This document shows, piece after piece, positions 1 through 6,288 of a stretch of DNA of 15,436 nucleotides. Position 1 is the stretch's first letter; every line of letters begins with the position of its first letter. The position numbers were made by a program, and so were the translations under genes. The notes under the pieces are model-generated. The model was not told the origin of the DNA. It searched no databases and worked only from the letters and a program-made list of their open reading frames with translations. Origin of the DNA: Actinobacteria bacterium RBG_16_64_13 (GTDB lineage: Bacteria; Actinomycetota; Thermoleophilia; RBG-16-64-13); assembly GCA_001768675.1 (NCBI GenBank), contig MELN01000051.1, positions 8,729 to 24,164 of the forward strand, written 5' to 3'.

Positions 1-2
1 TC

Positions 3-656
3 GAGAAGGTAACGCTGGTCCATTATCCAGCCGGCAATGGCTTCGTCAAACCTGCGGCCAAGCCGACTCCTGGGTCGAATAATGACTACTACAAGCTGCT
101 CAGGGTGAGTTGGGATGTCCCCGCGGGTGGTGTCGCCTTCACTCTGGCCACCGAAGGGTGGCCCAGCTCGGGTGCCCCGGGTTATCAAGCGGTAGGAGCC
201 GAGATGGAAGCGGCGTTTGAGGCCTGGGACGCAGTGACAGCAACGACGGACCTTTTCAAGGACAACATTGAGTATGGCGGGGTAGTGGGCCCGTATAAGG
301 ATAATAAGAACACGGTCAGCTTCGGTCCGGTATCGTACGCGGGCGCTCTTGCGGTGACTACCTATTGGTACAACCGCGCCACAGGCCGGTTCGTCGAGGC
401 CGATATCGAATTCAGCACCTCATATAGGTGGGGCATCGATCCCGACGGTGAGGGCGTGCAGACCCTGGACTCCTCGACTTTTGACGTGCGGAACGTCGGG
501 ACTCACGAGGTGGGCCACGTGGTTGGGTTGGCCGATCTCTACCGGACCAACTATTCTGAGTTGACTATGTACGGCTATGCCGCGCCGGCCGAAACCCTTA
601 AGCGCAGCCTTCAGAACGGAGACATCCTGGGCACCCAGAAGCTCTACGGTCTGTAA
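3..656 (+). CDS. Matrixin-like zinc metalloprotease (M10/metzincin), 5' end outside window
   Basis: The frame is open from the first bases of the window, so the gene begins upstream and only its last 217 residues are seen. An internal GTG at 105 is not a convincing start because coding-like sequence continues before it. The zinc site is HEVGHVVGLAD (bases 504-536): two His ligands, the catalytic Glu and an Asp in the third-ligand position (HExxHxxGxxD), where most matrixins have His. About 10 residues later TMYGY supplies the metzincin Met-turn. The ending, with ET-KR-L-DI-G-Q-LYG spacing, is the usual C-terminus of bacterial matrixin domains. The protease is probably exported, but the signal-peptide region is outside the window. 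It ends 22 bp before a strong terminator, so it is the last gene of its transcript. Family is confident; substrate unknown. Confidence 0.85.
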   Translation, partial: EKVTLVHYPAGNGFVKPAAKPTPGSNNDYYKLLRVSWDVPAGGVAFTLATEGWPSSGAPGYQAVGAEMEAAFEAWDAVTATTDLFKDNIEYGGVVGPYKDNKNTVSFGPVSYAGALAVTTYWYNRATGRFVEADIEFSTSYRWGIDPDGEGVQTLDSSTFDVRNVGTHEVGHVVGLADLYRTNYSELTMYGYAAPAETLKRSLQNGDILGTQKLYGL

Positions 657-678
657 TCGCGTCGAGTTTAGAGATGGC

Positions 679-705
679 AAAAGGCCCGGGGCGCCCGGGC
701 CTTTT
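679..705 (+). terminator. Rho-independent terminator after the metalloprotease gene
   Basis: A perfect 12-bp stem, AAAAGGCCCGGG (679-690) paired with CCCGGGCCTTTT (694-705), encloses a GCG loop. The T-run sits in the 3' arm and is followed by GTTTG. It lies 22 bp after the metalloprotease stop codon. The A-run on the other arm gives a T-run on the minus strand too, so it may also stop transcripts of the convergent membrane-protein gene. Confidence 0.9.
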
Positions 706-867
706 GTTTGGCGAGCGTGTTCGCCGAGTGGGCGGCGTTCCGTGGTGCGGTTCGCATCTCGTATCACCATTACCGATCGTGATCGTTCCCGATTGAACAG
801 GGGTGGCCTCGGTATCTTGCGTTCCGCCTGGTCTGCGACCCAAACTCCGGGCTATGCCCCTGGGGAG

Positions 868-1461
868 TCAGACCCAGCCGTATCTGGTCTTGCTGGTATA
901 GGAGCGCCAGACCCAGAGAGCTGCTACCGCCAGGAGAACTGCTGTAAGCCAGGCAGGGAATCCCACCACGCTCTCCACTCCCAGGATGGCCGCCGAGAAA
1001 GCCAGGAACATGCACAAGGAGGCCATCTTCTTACGCCGCATGCGCAGAGTCGTGATCCGCTTCTTGGCGTCGTCGGCAAGCACCCCGTAGTCGCCGAAGA
1101 GGCGGTCGATCTCCGGCTGGACGAGGAAATGCACCCAGGAGAGCATCCCCGCCATGATCAACAGGATGATGATCTTGGCCAGAATCGCCCAGTCACCCAG
1201 GTAGTCACCCACCGTCAGCGGGCTATCGCTGACGCGGGCCCAGATAAGCAGGAAGCCGCCGATGAGGAGGGTCCCCTGGAACACGAAGCAGGCGATGGTG
1301 CGGTTCTTGAGGATGTTCTCCAGGTAGCGGTCGGTGCGGTCGCCGAGCGGTGGCCCCAAGGCTATCCTCTGGTTTACCGCCGCCAGGGCGTAGTAGGGCC
1401 AGGCCATAGTCATAGCCGCAACAATATGCACGACGCGCAAGAAACTCGTGACTTCGTCCAT
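868..1461 (-). CDS. Five-helix integral membrane protein of unknown function
   Basis: This 197-aa protein has five hydrophobic segments, at about residues 6-30, 55-76, 91-114, 147-165 and 168-187. A basic loop (around 132-146, RMRRKK) separates helices 3 and 4. Two histidines lie in helices, H12 (RVVHIVAA) and H111 (SWVHFLVQ). The overall look resembles small CopD/DUF2269-like membrane proteins, some of which are thought to bind haem or metal, but I cannot name the family firmly. The start is well supported: AAGGAGG lies just upstream of the ATG on the minus strand. It is convergent with the metalloprotease gene across the terminator at 679-705, and no gene in the same direction is close enough to form an operon. 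Confidence 0.75.
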   Translation of the reverse strand: MDEVTSFLRVVHIVAAMTMAWPYYALAAVNQRIALGPPLGDRTDRYLENILKNRTIACFVFQGTLLIGGFLLIWARVSDSPLTVGDYLGDWAILAKIIILLIMAGMLSWVHFLVQPEIDRLFGDYGVLADDAKKRITTLRMRRKKMASLCMFLAFSAAILGVESVVGFPAWLTAVLLAVAALWVWRSYTSKTRYGWV

Positions 1462-1589
1462 TGCTCCTCCTTCTCCGCCTGTTCATTGACACGGGAGCCT
1501 CACCGGAGAAATGAATGCCTGACTCATCCCGGCCATGAACATATCTTACTATCCTGGCTCCCCATATCGATTCACTGATCGTGGCCGCC

Positions 1590-1840
1590 CCCTGCCTGTA
1601 GAACCACCGCTTCGGGTCGGCACAAAGACTTGACCCGGCCGGATTCCCTCAACAACCTTGGTTCCCACTCTAGCCGCGTCTCCCCGGGAAGAGACGTCGA
1701 CCACGTCCTCGGGGGCTATGCCCAAGGCGCCGGCTTCCGGGGGGCCCACCTCCACGTAGGCCGGATCCGGAGATGCCCGCTTGAGTAGGGGAGCTCTATC
1801 CGTTCATGGTGTTCGTTCCCGACCGGTAACCATTGGAACG
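1590..1840 (-). pseudogene. Remnant of molybdopterin oxidoreductase C-terminal (dinucleotide-binding) domain
   Basis: On the minus strand from about 1803 down to about 1600 the translation contains RAPLLKRASPDPAYVEVGP, then LGIAPEDVVDVSSRGD and KVVEGIRPGQVFVP. This is the order seen in the C-terminal cofactor-binding domain of formate dehydrogenase and nitrate reductase-type enzymes (a proline-tyrosine-valine-glutamate turn, LGI-GD-V-V-S-RG, then a V-IRPG-VF-P strand). The frame is interrupted: a TGA lies just upstream of the RAPLL segment, and a neighbouring frame carries RSGTNTMNG, which resembles the preceding part of such domains. After VFVP the sequence loses similarity. No start, catalytic domain or Fe-S motif is present. 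I read it as a decayed 3' scrap of a large gene; edges are approximate. Confidence 0.45.
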
Positions 1841-1937
1841 TAGGTATGCGGCACGTTTCACGGCGAAGTGCCCGGCGGGAGGCGTCAATTCGGGGTAGAC
1901 GCCGGCCTGATAAGCTGGGCCTTAAGAAGGTGTGCGT

Positions 1938-1974
1938 GACGGGCCGTGTTTCGGAGCGAGTTCCTCGGCCCGTC
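1938..1974 (+). promoter_or_regulatory. Hairpin in the leader of the 88-aa gene
   Basis: GACGGGCCG (1938-1946) pairs perfectly with CGGCCCGTC (1966-1974) around a 19-nt loop, and a bulged TGCG/CGCA extension is possible. The 3' arm ends 6 nt before the AAGGAGG ribosome site of the following gene and no T-run follows. It could be an mRNA leader structure or an operator-like inverted repeat. The structure is seen; the role is inference. Confidence 0.4.
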
Positions 1975-1993
1975 GCAACAAAGGAGGCCGCAA

Positions 1994-2260
1994 GTGAGGG
2001 GCAAGAAGGAAGTGCGCTACATCGTTTCCCGACTTCTGGATCCAGATGATCTCGAAGGCGAGCGAGAGAGGCTTGGCTGGCACCCATACCTAGATCTCGC
2101 CAAGAGCCAGGCCGACCGGACGGGCCCCGGCACCTTCGTGGATGCGGAAGGGGGCACCTTCTACCGTGACGGCCGCTTCGGACGGAGCAGGGGATGGGAA
2201 GTGGAATGGACCAACCGCAACCTCTACCAGGGTAGAAAGAAGAAGGTCCGACTACCCTAA
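1994..2260 (+). CDS. Small hypothetical protein, 88 aa
   Basis: I do not recognise the family. A GTG start at 1994 is chosen because AAGGAGG (1981-1987) sits 6 nt before it. The frame is open further upstream, but with no better ribosome site. The product is strongly charged and soluble, starting MRGKKEVRYIVSRLLDPDDL and rich in Arg, Asp, Glu and Trp, with a basic tail (GRKKKVRLP). There are no membrane segments, signal peptide or cysteine motifs. It stands alone: a decayed remnant on the opposite strand upstream, and a frameshifted minus-strand remnant downstream. A hairpin in its leader (1938-1974) may affect expression. The ideal ribosome site makes it likely to be a real gene despite the degraded surroundings. 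Confidence 0.6.
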   Translation: MRGKKEVRYIVSRLLDPDDLEGERERLGWHPYLDLAKSQADRTGPGTFVDAEGGTFYRDGRFGRSRGWEVEWTNRNLYQGRKKKVRLP

Positions 2261-2342
2261 GCAGCGCCGTGACGCATTCGTGGTCGGCCTGAGCTGGCCC
2301 CAGTCGCCGTCATGACTTTCTCGATGCGCCGGTCCTATTCGC

Positions 2343-2525
2343 GCATGGTGCCGACTCGCTAGTGTTCAGGATGTGTCGGGCCAATTTCTTCGCGAGGCGA
2401 TCCGGCGAGCCGGGATTGAAAAGGTCGACGCCGCGGCCTTGGCGGCAAAGTCATCAAGCAGCGGGTAGCGCGCACCGGCGAAGATCAGCTCCGCCGAGAG
2501 GCCAGGCGGCAGCTTGCCCCGCGAG
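2343..2525 (-). pseudogene. Frameshifted coding remnant of unknown family
   Basis: Reading the minus strand from about 2525, one frame gives LPPGLSAELIFAGARYPLLD followed by DFAAKAAA. From about 2440 a second frame takes over, with GRGVDLFNPGSPDRLAKKLA and then RHILNTSE. Each half looks like genuine protein, and joined through a frameshift near 2425-2445 they would form one continuous C-terminal segment. There is no start codon or recognisable motif, and I cannot name the family. The stretch 2261-2342 shows nothing. It lies just downstream of the truncated DJ-1/PfpI gene on the same strand, so both may have belonged to one former operon. Confidence 0.3.
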
Positions 2526-2532
2526 TCCGGCG

Positions 2533-3003
2533 TCAGAGGTCAAGCAGCTTCGCCGCCAGCTCCGGATGCGCAGCGAAGGCCGTTCGCATCATGTCGGCCA
2601 CGACGGGGTCCATGGCATTACGGTCCACCTGGCTCCAGTCGATCCCCCCGAGCGGCGGCTGGGGATCGTACTCGAGGATCAGTTGTACCTGGCGGGCGAC
2701 CCGCTCGTCGGTGAGCCTCTGGGCCACGTGCAACGCCATGTCGATCCCGGCCGAGATACCGGCTGCGGTGATGAACCTCTCGTCCTGCACCCATCGCTCG
2801 GGCACGTAGGTGGCGCCCAGGCGCTCAAGCACCCGATGGAATCCCCAATGGGTGGTCGCCCTGCGCCCGTTCAACAGGCCCGCCGCGGCAAGGATGAGGG
2901 CACCGGTGCATGTCGATCCGACGATACGCGCCCTCCGCGCGGCCGATCGGACGTACTCGAGGAGAGCTTGGTCCGCGAGCGCCCGCAGGGTGGGCACCGT
3001 GCC
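2533..3003 (-). pseudogene. 5'-truncated DJ-1/PfpI family gene (isonitrile hydratase-like)
   Basis: The surviving 156 residues are the C-terminal two thirds of a DJ-1/PfpI protein of the isonitrile hydratase/GATase1-like group. They show the nucleophile elbow STCTGALIL with its cysteine, then LLNGRRATTHW, then GISAGIDMAL and a LILEYDPQPP segment, in the order normal for this group. Family members are about 220-230 residues, so roughly 60-70 N-terminal residues, including the conserved acidic residue near the N-terminus, are missing. Similarity begins at GTVPTL exactly where the IS terminal repeat ends (3004/3005). The frame continues into the IS and could start there at a TTG, but such a product would lack the first part of the fold. 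The missing part is not found at the other IS end, so it was lost rather than merely separated. Confidence 0.75.
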
Positions 3004-3004
3004 C

Positions 3005-3028
3005 TGAGGGGTACGTTTATTCCGATCA
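3005..3028. repeat. Left terminal inverted repeat of the IS
   Basis: It begins TGAGGGGTACGT and pairs with 4497-4520, with 11 of the first 12 positions identical. The transposase stop codon (3026-3028) lies at its inner edge. The DJ-1/PfpI remnant abuts it on the left. Confidence 0.7.
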
Positions 3029-3514
3029 TGCGGCAAATCGGCGATACTCGTTGATCAACCCGCCGAGCCTGGCCACCCGGACTACCTCCCCGTCGGCGCG
3101 GTTCGGGGTCGGCCTGGGCTCCGGGGTTTGAAGGGATAGCCCCCGATGCGGTCGCTCCCTATTGTAGTGTCTGACGTACACCCTCAAGGTCCGCTCAAGG
3201 TGACGTTCGCCCAAGACGAGGACATGGTCCAGACACTCTCGTCGTATGGTTCTGACGAAACGTTCAGCGACGGCGTTCGCTTTTGGAGAGCGCGTCGGTG
3301 TGCGGATGACCCGCACTCCTTCCGAGCAAAACACCTCGTCGAACGACCCCGAGTACTTGGCGTCGCGATCACGGATCAGGAACCGGGTCCTCGCCAAGTG
3401 ATCCTCCATCACCAAGTTGCGGGCTTGTTGCGTGACCCAGGCGGAATTGGGATGGGCGGTGACCCCTGCCAGATGTACCCTGCGCGTGGAAAGTTCGATG
3501 AAGAAGAGAACGTA

Positions 3515-3521
3515 GATCGTC
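3515..3521. repeat. Target-site duplication GATCGTC, left copy
   Basis: It matches 3864-3870 exactly. The unduplicated transposase gene needs only one copy to read LKTIYV in frame. Confidence 0.8.
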
Positions 3522-3863
3522 CGGAATGCATTCCCCGACGTGGGCTTTGGTGACAATCCGTTTCCCCCTCTGGCCCTGAAGCCCGCCGATCGCCAGTTTC
3601 CCCTCCAAGACGGCGATGAAATCTATCGGGTTCTGGCTGCGGGACGCGCTTCTCACGGTAACAAGTATCCTGATTTCACCTTCGAAATAGCGTTTGGCGA
3701 GGGCGAGATTGTTGAGGGTGAGCCGCTGATCCCAACGCTCGCTCAGTTTGTCGGCCTGATTGAGGGAGTGGTTGAACCATTCCGGCCGCTGCTCTCCTGA
3801 TTCCGGCTGTATCGCTCCACTAATCATTCCACCCCTCTCTTATACACTGGTGGGATAATGTCC
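3522..3863. mobile_element. 342-bp nested element with 7-bp target duplication, no transposase
   Basis: It is flanked by direct repeats GATCGTC (3515-3521 and 3864-3870), and the target gene becomes continuous when the insert and one repeat are removed, so both edges are well fixed. The ends are imperfect inverted repeats: the left begins CGGAATGCATTCCCCGACGT and the right, read inward, begins GGACATTATCCCACCAGTG, sharing GGA, CATT, CCC and GTG in order. There is no room for a transposase. Most of its length is a plus-strand reading frame of unknown function. It is either a MITE-like nonautonomous element or an internally deleted IS. The parent family is not identified from the ends. Confidence 0.75.
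3540..3800 (+). CDS. Putative 86-aa protein carried by the nested element
   Basis: This frame fills three quarters of the 342-bp element and lies wholly inside it. Codons are G-rich in position 1 and mostly G/C in position 3, a pattern typical of real coding sequence. The product is acidic with aromatic residues (GFGDNPFPPLALKPADRQF, then NKYPDFTFEIAFGEGEIVEG, ending VEPFRPLLS). There is no DDE or helix-turn-helix motif and I do not recognise the family. The start is uncertain: GTG 3540 lacks a clear ribosome site, and the frame has only 8 codons between the preceding TAG (3513-3515) and that GTG. An opposing frame (3827 downward) has a better ribosome site (GAGAGGGG before ATG) but poorer codon pattern and runs out of the element. 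It may be a fragment of a former transposon gene. Confidence 0.4.
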   Translation: MGFGDNPFPPLALKPADRQFPLQDGDEIYRVLAAGRASHGNKYPDFTFEIAFGEGEIVEGEPLIPTLAQFVGLIEGVVEPFRPLLS

Positions 3864-3870
3864 GATCGTC
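3864..3870. repeat. Target-site duplication GATCGTC, right copy
   Basis: Exact copy of 3515-3521, marking the right edge of the nested 342-bp element. Confidence 0.8.
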
Positions 3871-4496
3871 TTGAGCCACACGGTGTCCACGCAGAAGAAG
3901 TCGCAGGCCGCGATACCGGCCGCCTGCTGGGAGAGGAACTCCTTCCAGGAGGGACCGTCTCGTCGCTTGGCCGGCGGCAGTCCATGGCGGCGAAGCACTG
4001 AACAGATGCCTGTTGCCGAGACGGCGACGCCGAGCTTCTTCAGTTCACCCTGGATCCGCCGGTACCCCCAGCGCGGGTTCTCCGTTGCCAGCCGGAGGAT
4101 AAGTGTCGCCGTCTCCTGCGCAACTCTCGGTCGGCCGGCCGGCCGCTTGTGTCGGTAGGTCCACTTGCGCCTGACGAGCTCGCGGTGCCAACGAAGTACG
4201 GTCCGTGGCGACACGGGGAAGGATCGCCATATTTCGCGTGGCAGCAGCCTGCTCGCCGCCGCGAGCAAGATCCGGTCACTCCGCCGCAGCGCCAGACGGC
4301 GACCTCTTGACAGCACACAGAGCTGATGGCGTAGGACCAAGATCTCGATCTCGCGAGCGGCATCACCGCGATCACGTACGGTCAGTAGACGTAGCAGGCA
4401 TCGAACGGCAAAGTAGACGAGTGACAGCAGCATCGACACTCCAGAGAGCTAGGTTGGGAACCCAGATCCTAACGAATGCCGCCGCTCAAGCAAACG

Positions 4497-4520
4497 GATC
4501 GAGAGTTTACGGACCCCTCA
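4497..4520. repeat. Right terminal inverted repeat of the IS
   Basis: Read inward on the minus strand it begins TGAGGGGTCCGT, matching the left repeat, and it contains CGATC at a similar distance. It lies about 58 bp upstream of the transposase ATG. Confidence 0.7.
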
Positions 4521-4521
4521 C

Positions 4522-4563
4522 GTTGATGGGCTCGGCCAGAGCGTTATCGAACGCATCTCCCCG
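4522..4563 (-). pseudogene. Scrap of a second IS3-family transposase
   Basis: The minus strand encodes RGDAFDNALAEPIN, a close match to the GDAYDNALAES-N signature around the catalytic Glu of IS3-family OrfB transposases. The match stops at the TGAGGGGT end of the neighbouring IS (4520). It overlaps the last codons of the TetR gene in another frame. Only about 14 codons remain, so this rests on one conserved motif. Confidence 0.5.
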
Positions 4564-5224
4564 ACTCGCAGTCCGAAGACCGGAAAAGTACTTGGGCTTC
4601 GATCTCCGCCGCTTGGTCCGGCCGGAATGAATCGAGCATCCGCTTGAGGTTACGGGCAAACGTGCCATCGATGACGAATTGTCCGGCTCCCATCAATACC
4701 GCGATGTCCTCAACCCATGCGAACATGAACATTGCCCAGACAACGTCTTGCGATGGCACATCCGGGCGGATGGTGCCCTGGCGTTTGCCCTCCTCGGCTA
4801 GGTCCGATAAGGCCTGGAAAGACTTGTACAGCGGCAGGGTCATCTGGCCGCCCAGATCGGGCTGTTGAGGGGCGGCTACCTCCAGAAAGAACGGGCGAAC
4901 AACGGTGTTAAGGTTGGCCTTCGCCCACGCGGCGTGCGTGTTCCCCAACTCTTCCAGCCGCCGTAACATGTCCGGTTCGTTCGACGCCGCGATCCAGTTC
5001 ACCGCCCGTTCGCCCGCGACCATGTTCGCTTCGTTGATAAGCGCGGTTCGGCTCTCAAAATGGCGATACAGCGCGCCGGGTGTGAGACCGACAGCAGCGG
5101 CGATTCGCGAGACCGTAGTCCCTTCCAGGCCGTATTCCCCAAGAAGCTTGAGCGTGGCGTCGATTATCTCCTCTCGGCGCTCCGTCTGGCTCTTTCTGAC
5201 GTGTCTTTTTACATAGCTCGACAT
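4544..5224 (-). CDS. TetR/AcrR-family transcriptional regulator, C-terminus altered
   Basis: A 226-aa product. The N-terminus has the TetR DNA-binding domain: RREEIIDATLKLLGEYGLEG, then TTVSRIAAAVGLTPGALYRH as the helix-turn-helix with its YRHF ending. The rest is a helical ligand-sensing domain with many aromatic and Met residues (VVWAMFMFAWVEDIAVL), suggesting a hydrophobic or aromatic effector. The ATG at 5224 is preferred over a start 26 codons earlier, which would add an odd Cys/Gly-rich stretch; GGAAGAG lies upstream of 5224. The last residues (DCESGRCVR) are read out of frame through the remnant of another transposase, so the native C-terminus was probably replaced. It is divergent from the transporter operon, which suggests local, likely repressive, control of that operon and of itself. 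Confidence 0.9.
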   Translation of the reverse strand: MSSYVKRHVRKSQTERREEIIDATLKLLGEYGLEGTTVSRIAAAVGLTPGALYRHFESRTALINEANMVAGERAVNWIAASNEPDMLRRLEELGNTHAAWAKANLNTVVRPFFLEVAAPQQPDLGGQMTLPLYKSFQALSDLAEEGKRQGTIRPDVPSQDVVWAMFMFAWVEDIAVLMGAGQFVIDGTFARNLKRMLDSFRPDQAAEIEAQVLFRSSDCESGRCVR

Positions 5225-5288
5225 AGCATCCAGCTCTTCCGGCCTTCCGTTTCTACCACCGCCGCAACAGCAGCAATCCCTGGCGACC

Positions 5289-5317
5289 TTGACAGCATAC
5301 ACCCCGTCGAGTACCTT
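5289..5317 (+). promoter_or_regulatory. Candidate sigma70-type promoter for the transporter operon
   Basis: TTGACA (5289-5294) is a perfect -35 element. After a 17-nt spacer it is followed by TACCTT (5312-5317), a partial -10 match. It lies about 90 bp before the livH start, in the spacer between livH and the divergent TetR gene. Motif evidence only. Confidence 0.45.
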
Positions 5318-5318
5318 G

Positions 5319-5333
5319 GTAAATCTCTTTTAC
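5319..5333. promoter_or_regulatory. Candidate TetR operator palindrome
   Basis: GTAAA-N5-TTTAC is a perfect inverted repeat directly after the candidate -10 hexamer, and TTTTAC recurs at 5343-5348. Repressor binding here would block the start of the transporter transcript. Assignment to the neighbouring TetR protein rests on position alone. Confidence 0.4.
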
Positions 5334-5409
5334 GAAAAACAGTTTTACTAGCACGGCGGGTCGTGCTCCATCGAACACGGCCCTCCGGGAATCCGCCAGG
5401 GGGGTGATT

Positions 5410-6288
5410 GTGGACAAGTGGATTCAGCTACTGGTGACCGGCGTAACCGTCGGTAGCATCTATTCGTTGATCGCCCTTGGCTACGTCACCATCTACCGTA
5501 CCTCGCGCATCGTGAACATGGCGCAGGGCGCATTTGTGATGTTCGGCGCCTTCTTCACGTATTCGTTCCTGAGCGAGATCGGGCTTCCCTACTGGCTCTC
5601 AGCCATCCTTTCCATCGCCTGCGTGGTGGTTCTCGGCATGGTCATGTATCTGGTCGTGCTGCGGCCCCTGATCAAGATCTCGCTGGTGTCGATCATTCTG
5701 GCCACGATGGCTCTCAGCATCCTTTTCGAGAACCTCGTTCTGCTCAAGTGGGGAGGCTATGGGAAGAGCGCACCGGCGTTCACCGGTGACAAGGCACTCT
5801 TCATAGGGAAGGTGGCCGTCTTTCCTCAGAGCCTGTGGGTGATCGGACTCATGATCTTGGTGCTCCTGGGTCTATACCTTCTGACCAACCGCACCCGGAT
5901 CGGCAAGCAGATGACGGCTACCGCCAACGACCCGGGGGCGGCCAGTCTCTCCGGAGTGAACACCGGCAAGATGATCCTCCTCGCCTTCGCCATCTCGGCG
6001 GCCATCGGGGCTCTGGGGGGCATCGCCGTGACCCCCATCAACTCGACCTCGTATCTGTCCGGTGGTATCTATGCCCTCTCGGGCTTCGTGGCCGCCATCC
6101 TGGGCGGTTGGGGTTCGAGCACCGGCGCTGTGGTTGGCGGTCTAACCCTCGGGATCATGCAATCCGTGGCGACCGGCTTCATGCCGGCCGGCTATCAGGA
6201 CGCGGTGGCGTTCGCCATCCTGATTCTCGTCCTCTATTTCCGGCCGGGCGGCATCGTCGGCCAGCCTTCCGCGGAGGGTGAGGCCTGA
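5410..6288 (+). CDS. livH: ABC importer permease LivH (HAAT family)
   Basis: About 292 residues, the normal LivH length, forming one half of the transmembrane channel of a branched-chain-amino-acid-type importer in the cytoplasmic membrane. It shows the usual N-terminal VTVGSIYSLIALGYVTIYRT, the RIVNMAQGAFVMFGAF segment, the cytoplasmic loop facing the ATPase (RIGKQMTATANDPGAASLSG), and the ending AAILGGWGSSTGAVVGGLTL then YFRPGGI. GTG 5410 is preferred because AGGGGGGTGA lies 2-3 nt before it; GTG 5404 in the same frame would add two residues and lie inside that site. It is first in the operon, and its TGA overlaps the next ATG by one base. Transporters of this family carry amino acids, amides, short acids and aromatic acids, so LivH alone does not fix the substrate. 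Confidence 0.93.
   Translation: MDKWIQLLVTGVTVGSIYSLIALGYVTIYRTSRIVNMAQGAFVMFGAFFTYSFLSEIGLPYWLSAILSIACVVVLGMVMYLVVLRPLIKISLVSIILATMALSILFENLVLLKWGGYGKSAPAFTGDKALFIGKVAVFPQSLWVIGLMILVLLGLYLLTNRTRIGKQMTATANDPGAASLSGVNTGKMILLAFAISAAIGALGGIAVTPINSTSYLSGGIYALSGFVAAILGGWGSSTGAVVGGLTLGIMQSVATGFMPAGYQDAVAFAILILVLYFRPGGIVGQPSAEGEA

Larger units (their letters stand above)
3026..4439 (-). pseudogene. DDE (integrase-core) transposase gene split by a 342-bp insertion
   Basis: The 5' piece runs from ATG 4439 to about 3864 and holds the N-terminal region (VLRHQLCVL, the helix-turn-helix-like SPRTVLRWHRELVRRKW, ENPRWGYRRIQGELKKLG) plus the first catalytic region ACDFFCVDTVWLKTI. The 3' piece, from 3514 to the stop at 3026, resumes with YVLFFIELSTRRVHLAGVTA, then RDRDAKYSG with the second Asp, and PKANAVAERFVRTI with the Glu. 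It ends with RPHRGL. Removing 3515-3863 (insert plus one copy of GATCGTC) joins ACG ATC to TAC in frame and gives 354 residues, the family's usual length. As it stands, translation from the ATG ends within the insert after GHYPTSV, so no full DDE enzyme can be made. Confidence 0.85.
3005..4520 (-). mobile_element. IS3-like insertion sequence, interrupted by a second small element
   Basis: The boundaries come from inverted terminal repeats. The left end reads TGAGGGGTACGT (3005 onward) and the right end, read inward from 4520, reads TGAGGGGTCCGT, with a further shared CGATC about 19 bases in. Between them is one minus-strand DDE transposase gene. The total length is 1516 bp. Subtracting the nested insert and its duplication copy (349 bp) leaves about 1167 bp, a normal size for a one-ORF element of this type. 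The flanks (GTGCCC on the left, CGTTGA on the right) show no target duplication, so at least one side has been rearranged since insertion. TGA ends and the integrase-core transposase support an IS3/IS481-like assignment; the exact subgroup is not determined. Confidence 0.8.

Noticed and set aside
577..1578. Long plus-strand reading frame of 333 codons
   Set aside because: It runs across the terminator and antisense to the membrane protein, and has low-complexity His/Arg/Gln-rich content without motifs. The minus-strand gene has the ribosome site and real membrane helices.
3369..3827. Minus-strand frame starting in the nested element with a good ribosome site
   Set aside because: It reads out of the element and into the transposase gene in the wrong frame. 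Codon pattern favours the opposite strand within the element. Not excluded as a leftover of the parent element's own gene start.
2999..4526. Target-site duplication around the IS3-like element
   Set aside because: The immediate flanks GTGCCC and CGTTGA do not match at any 3-5 bp register.
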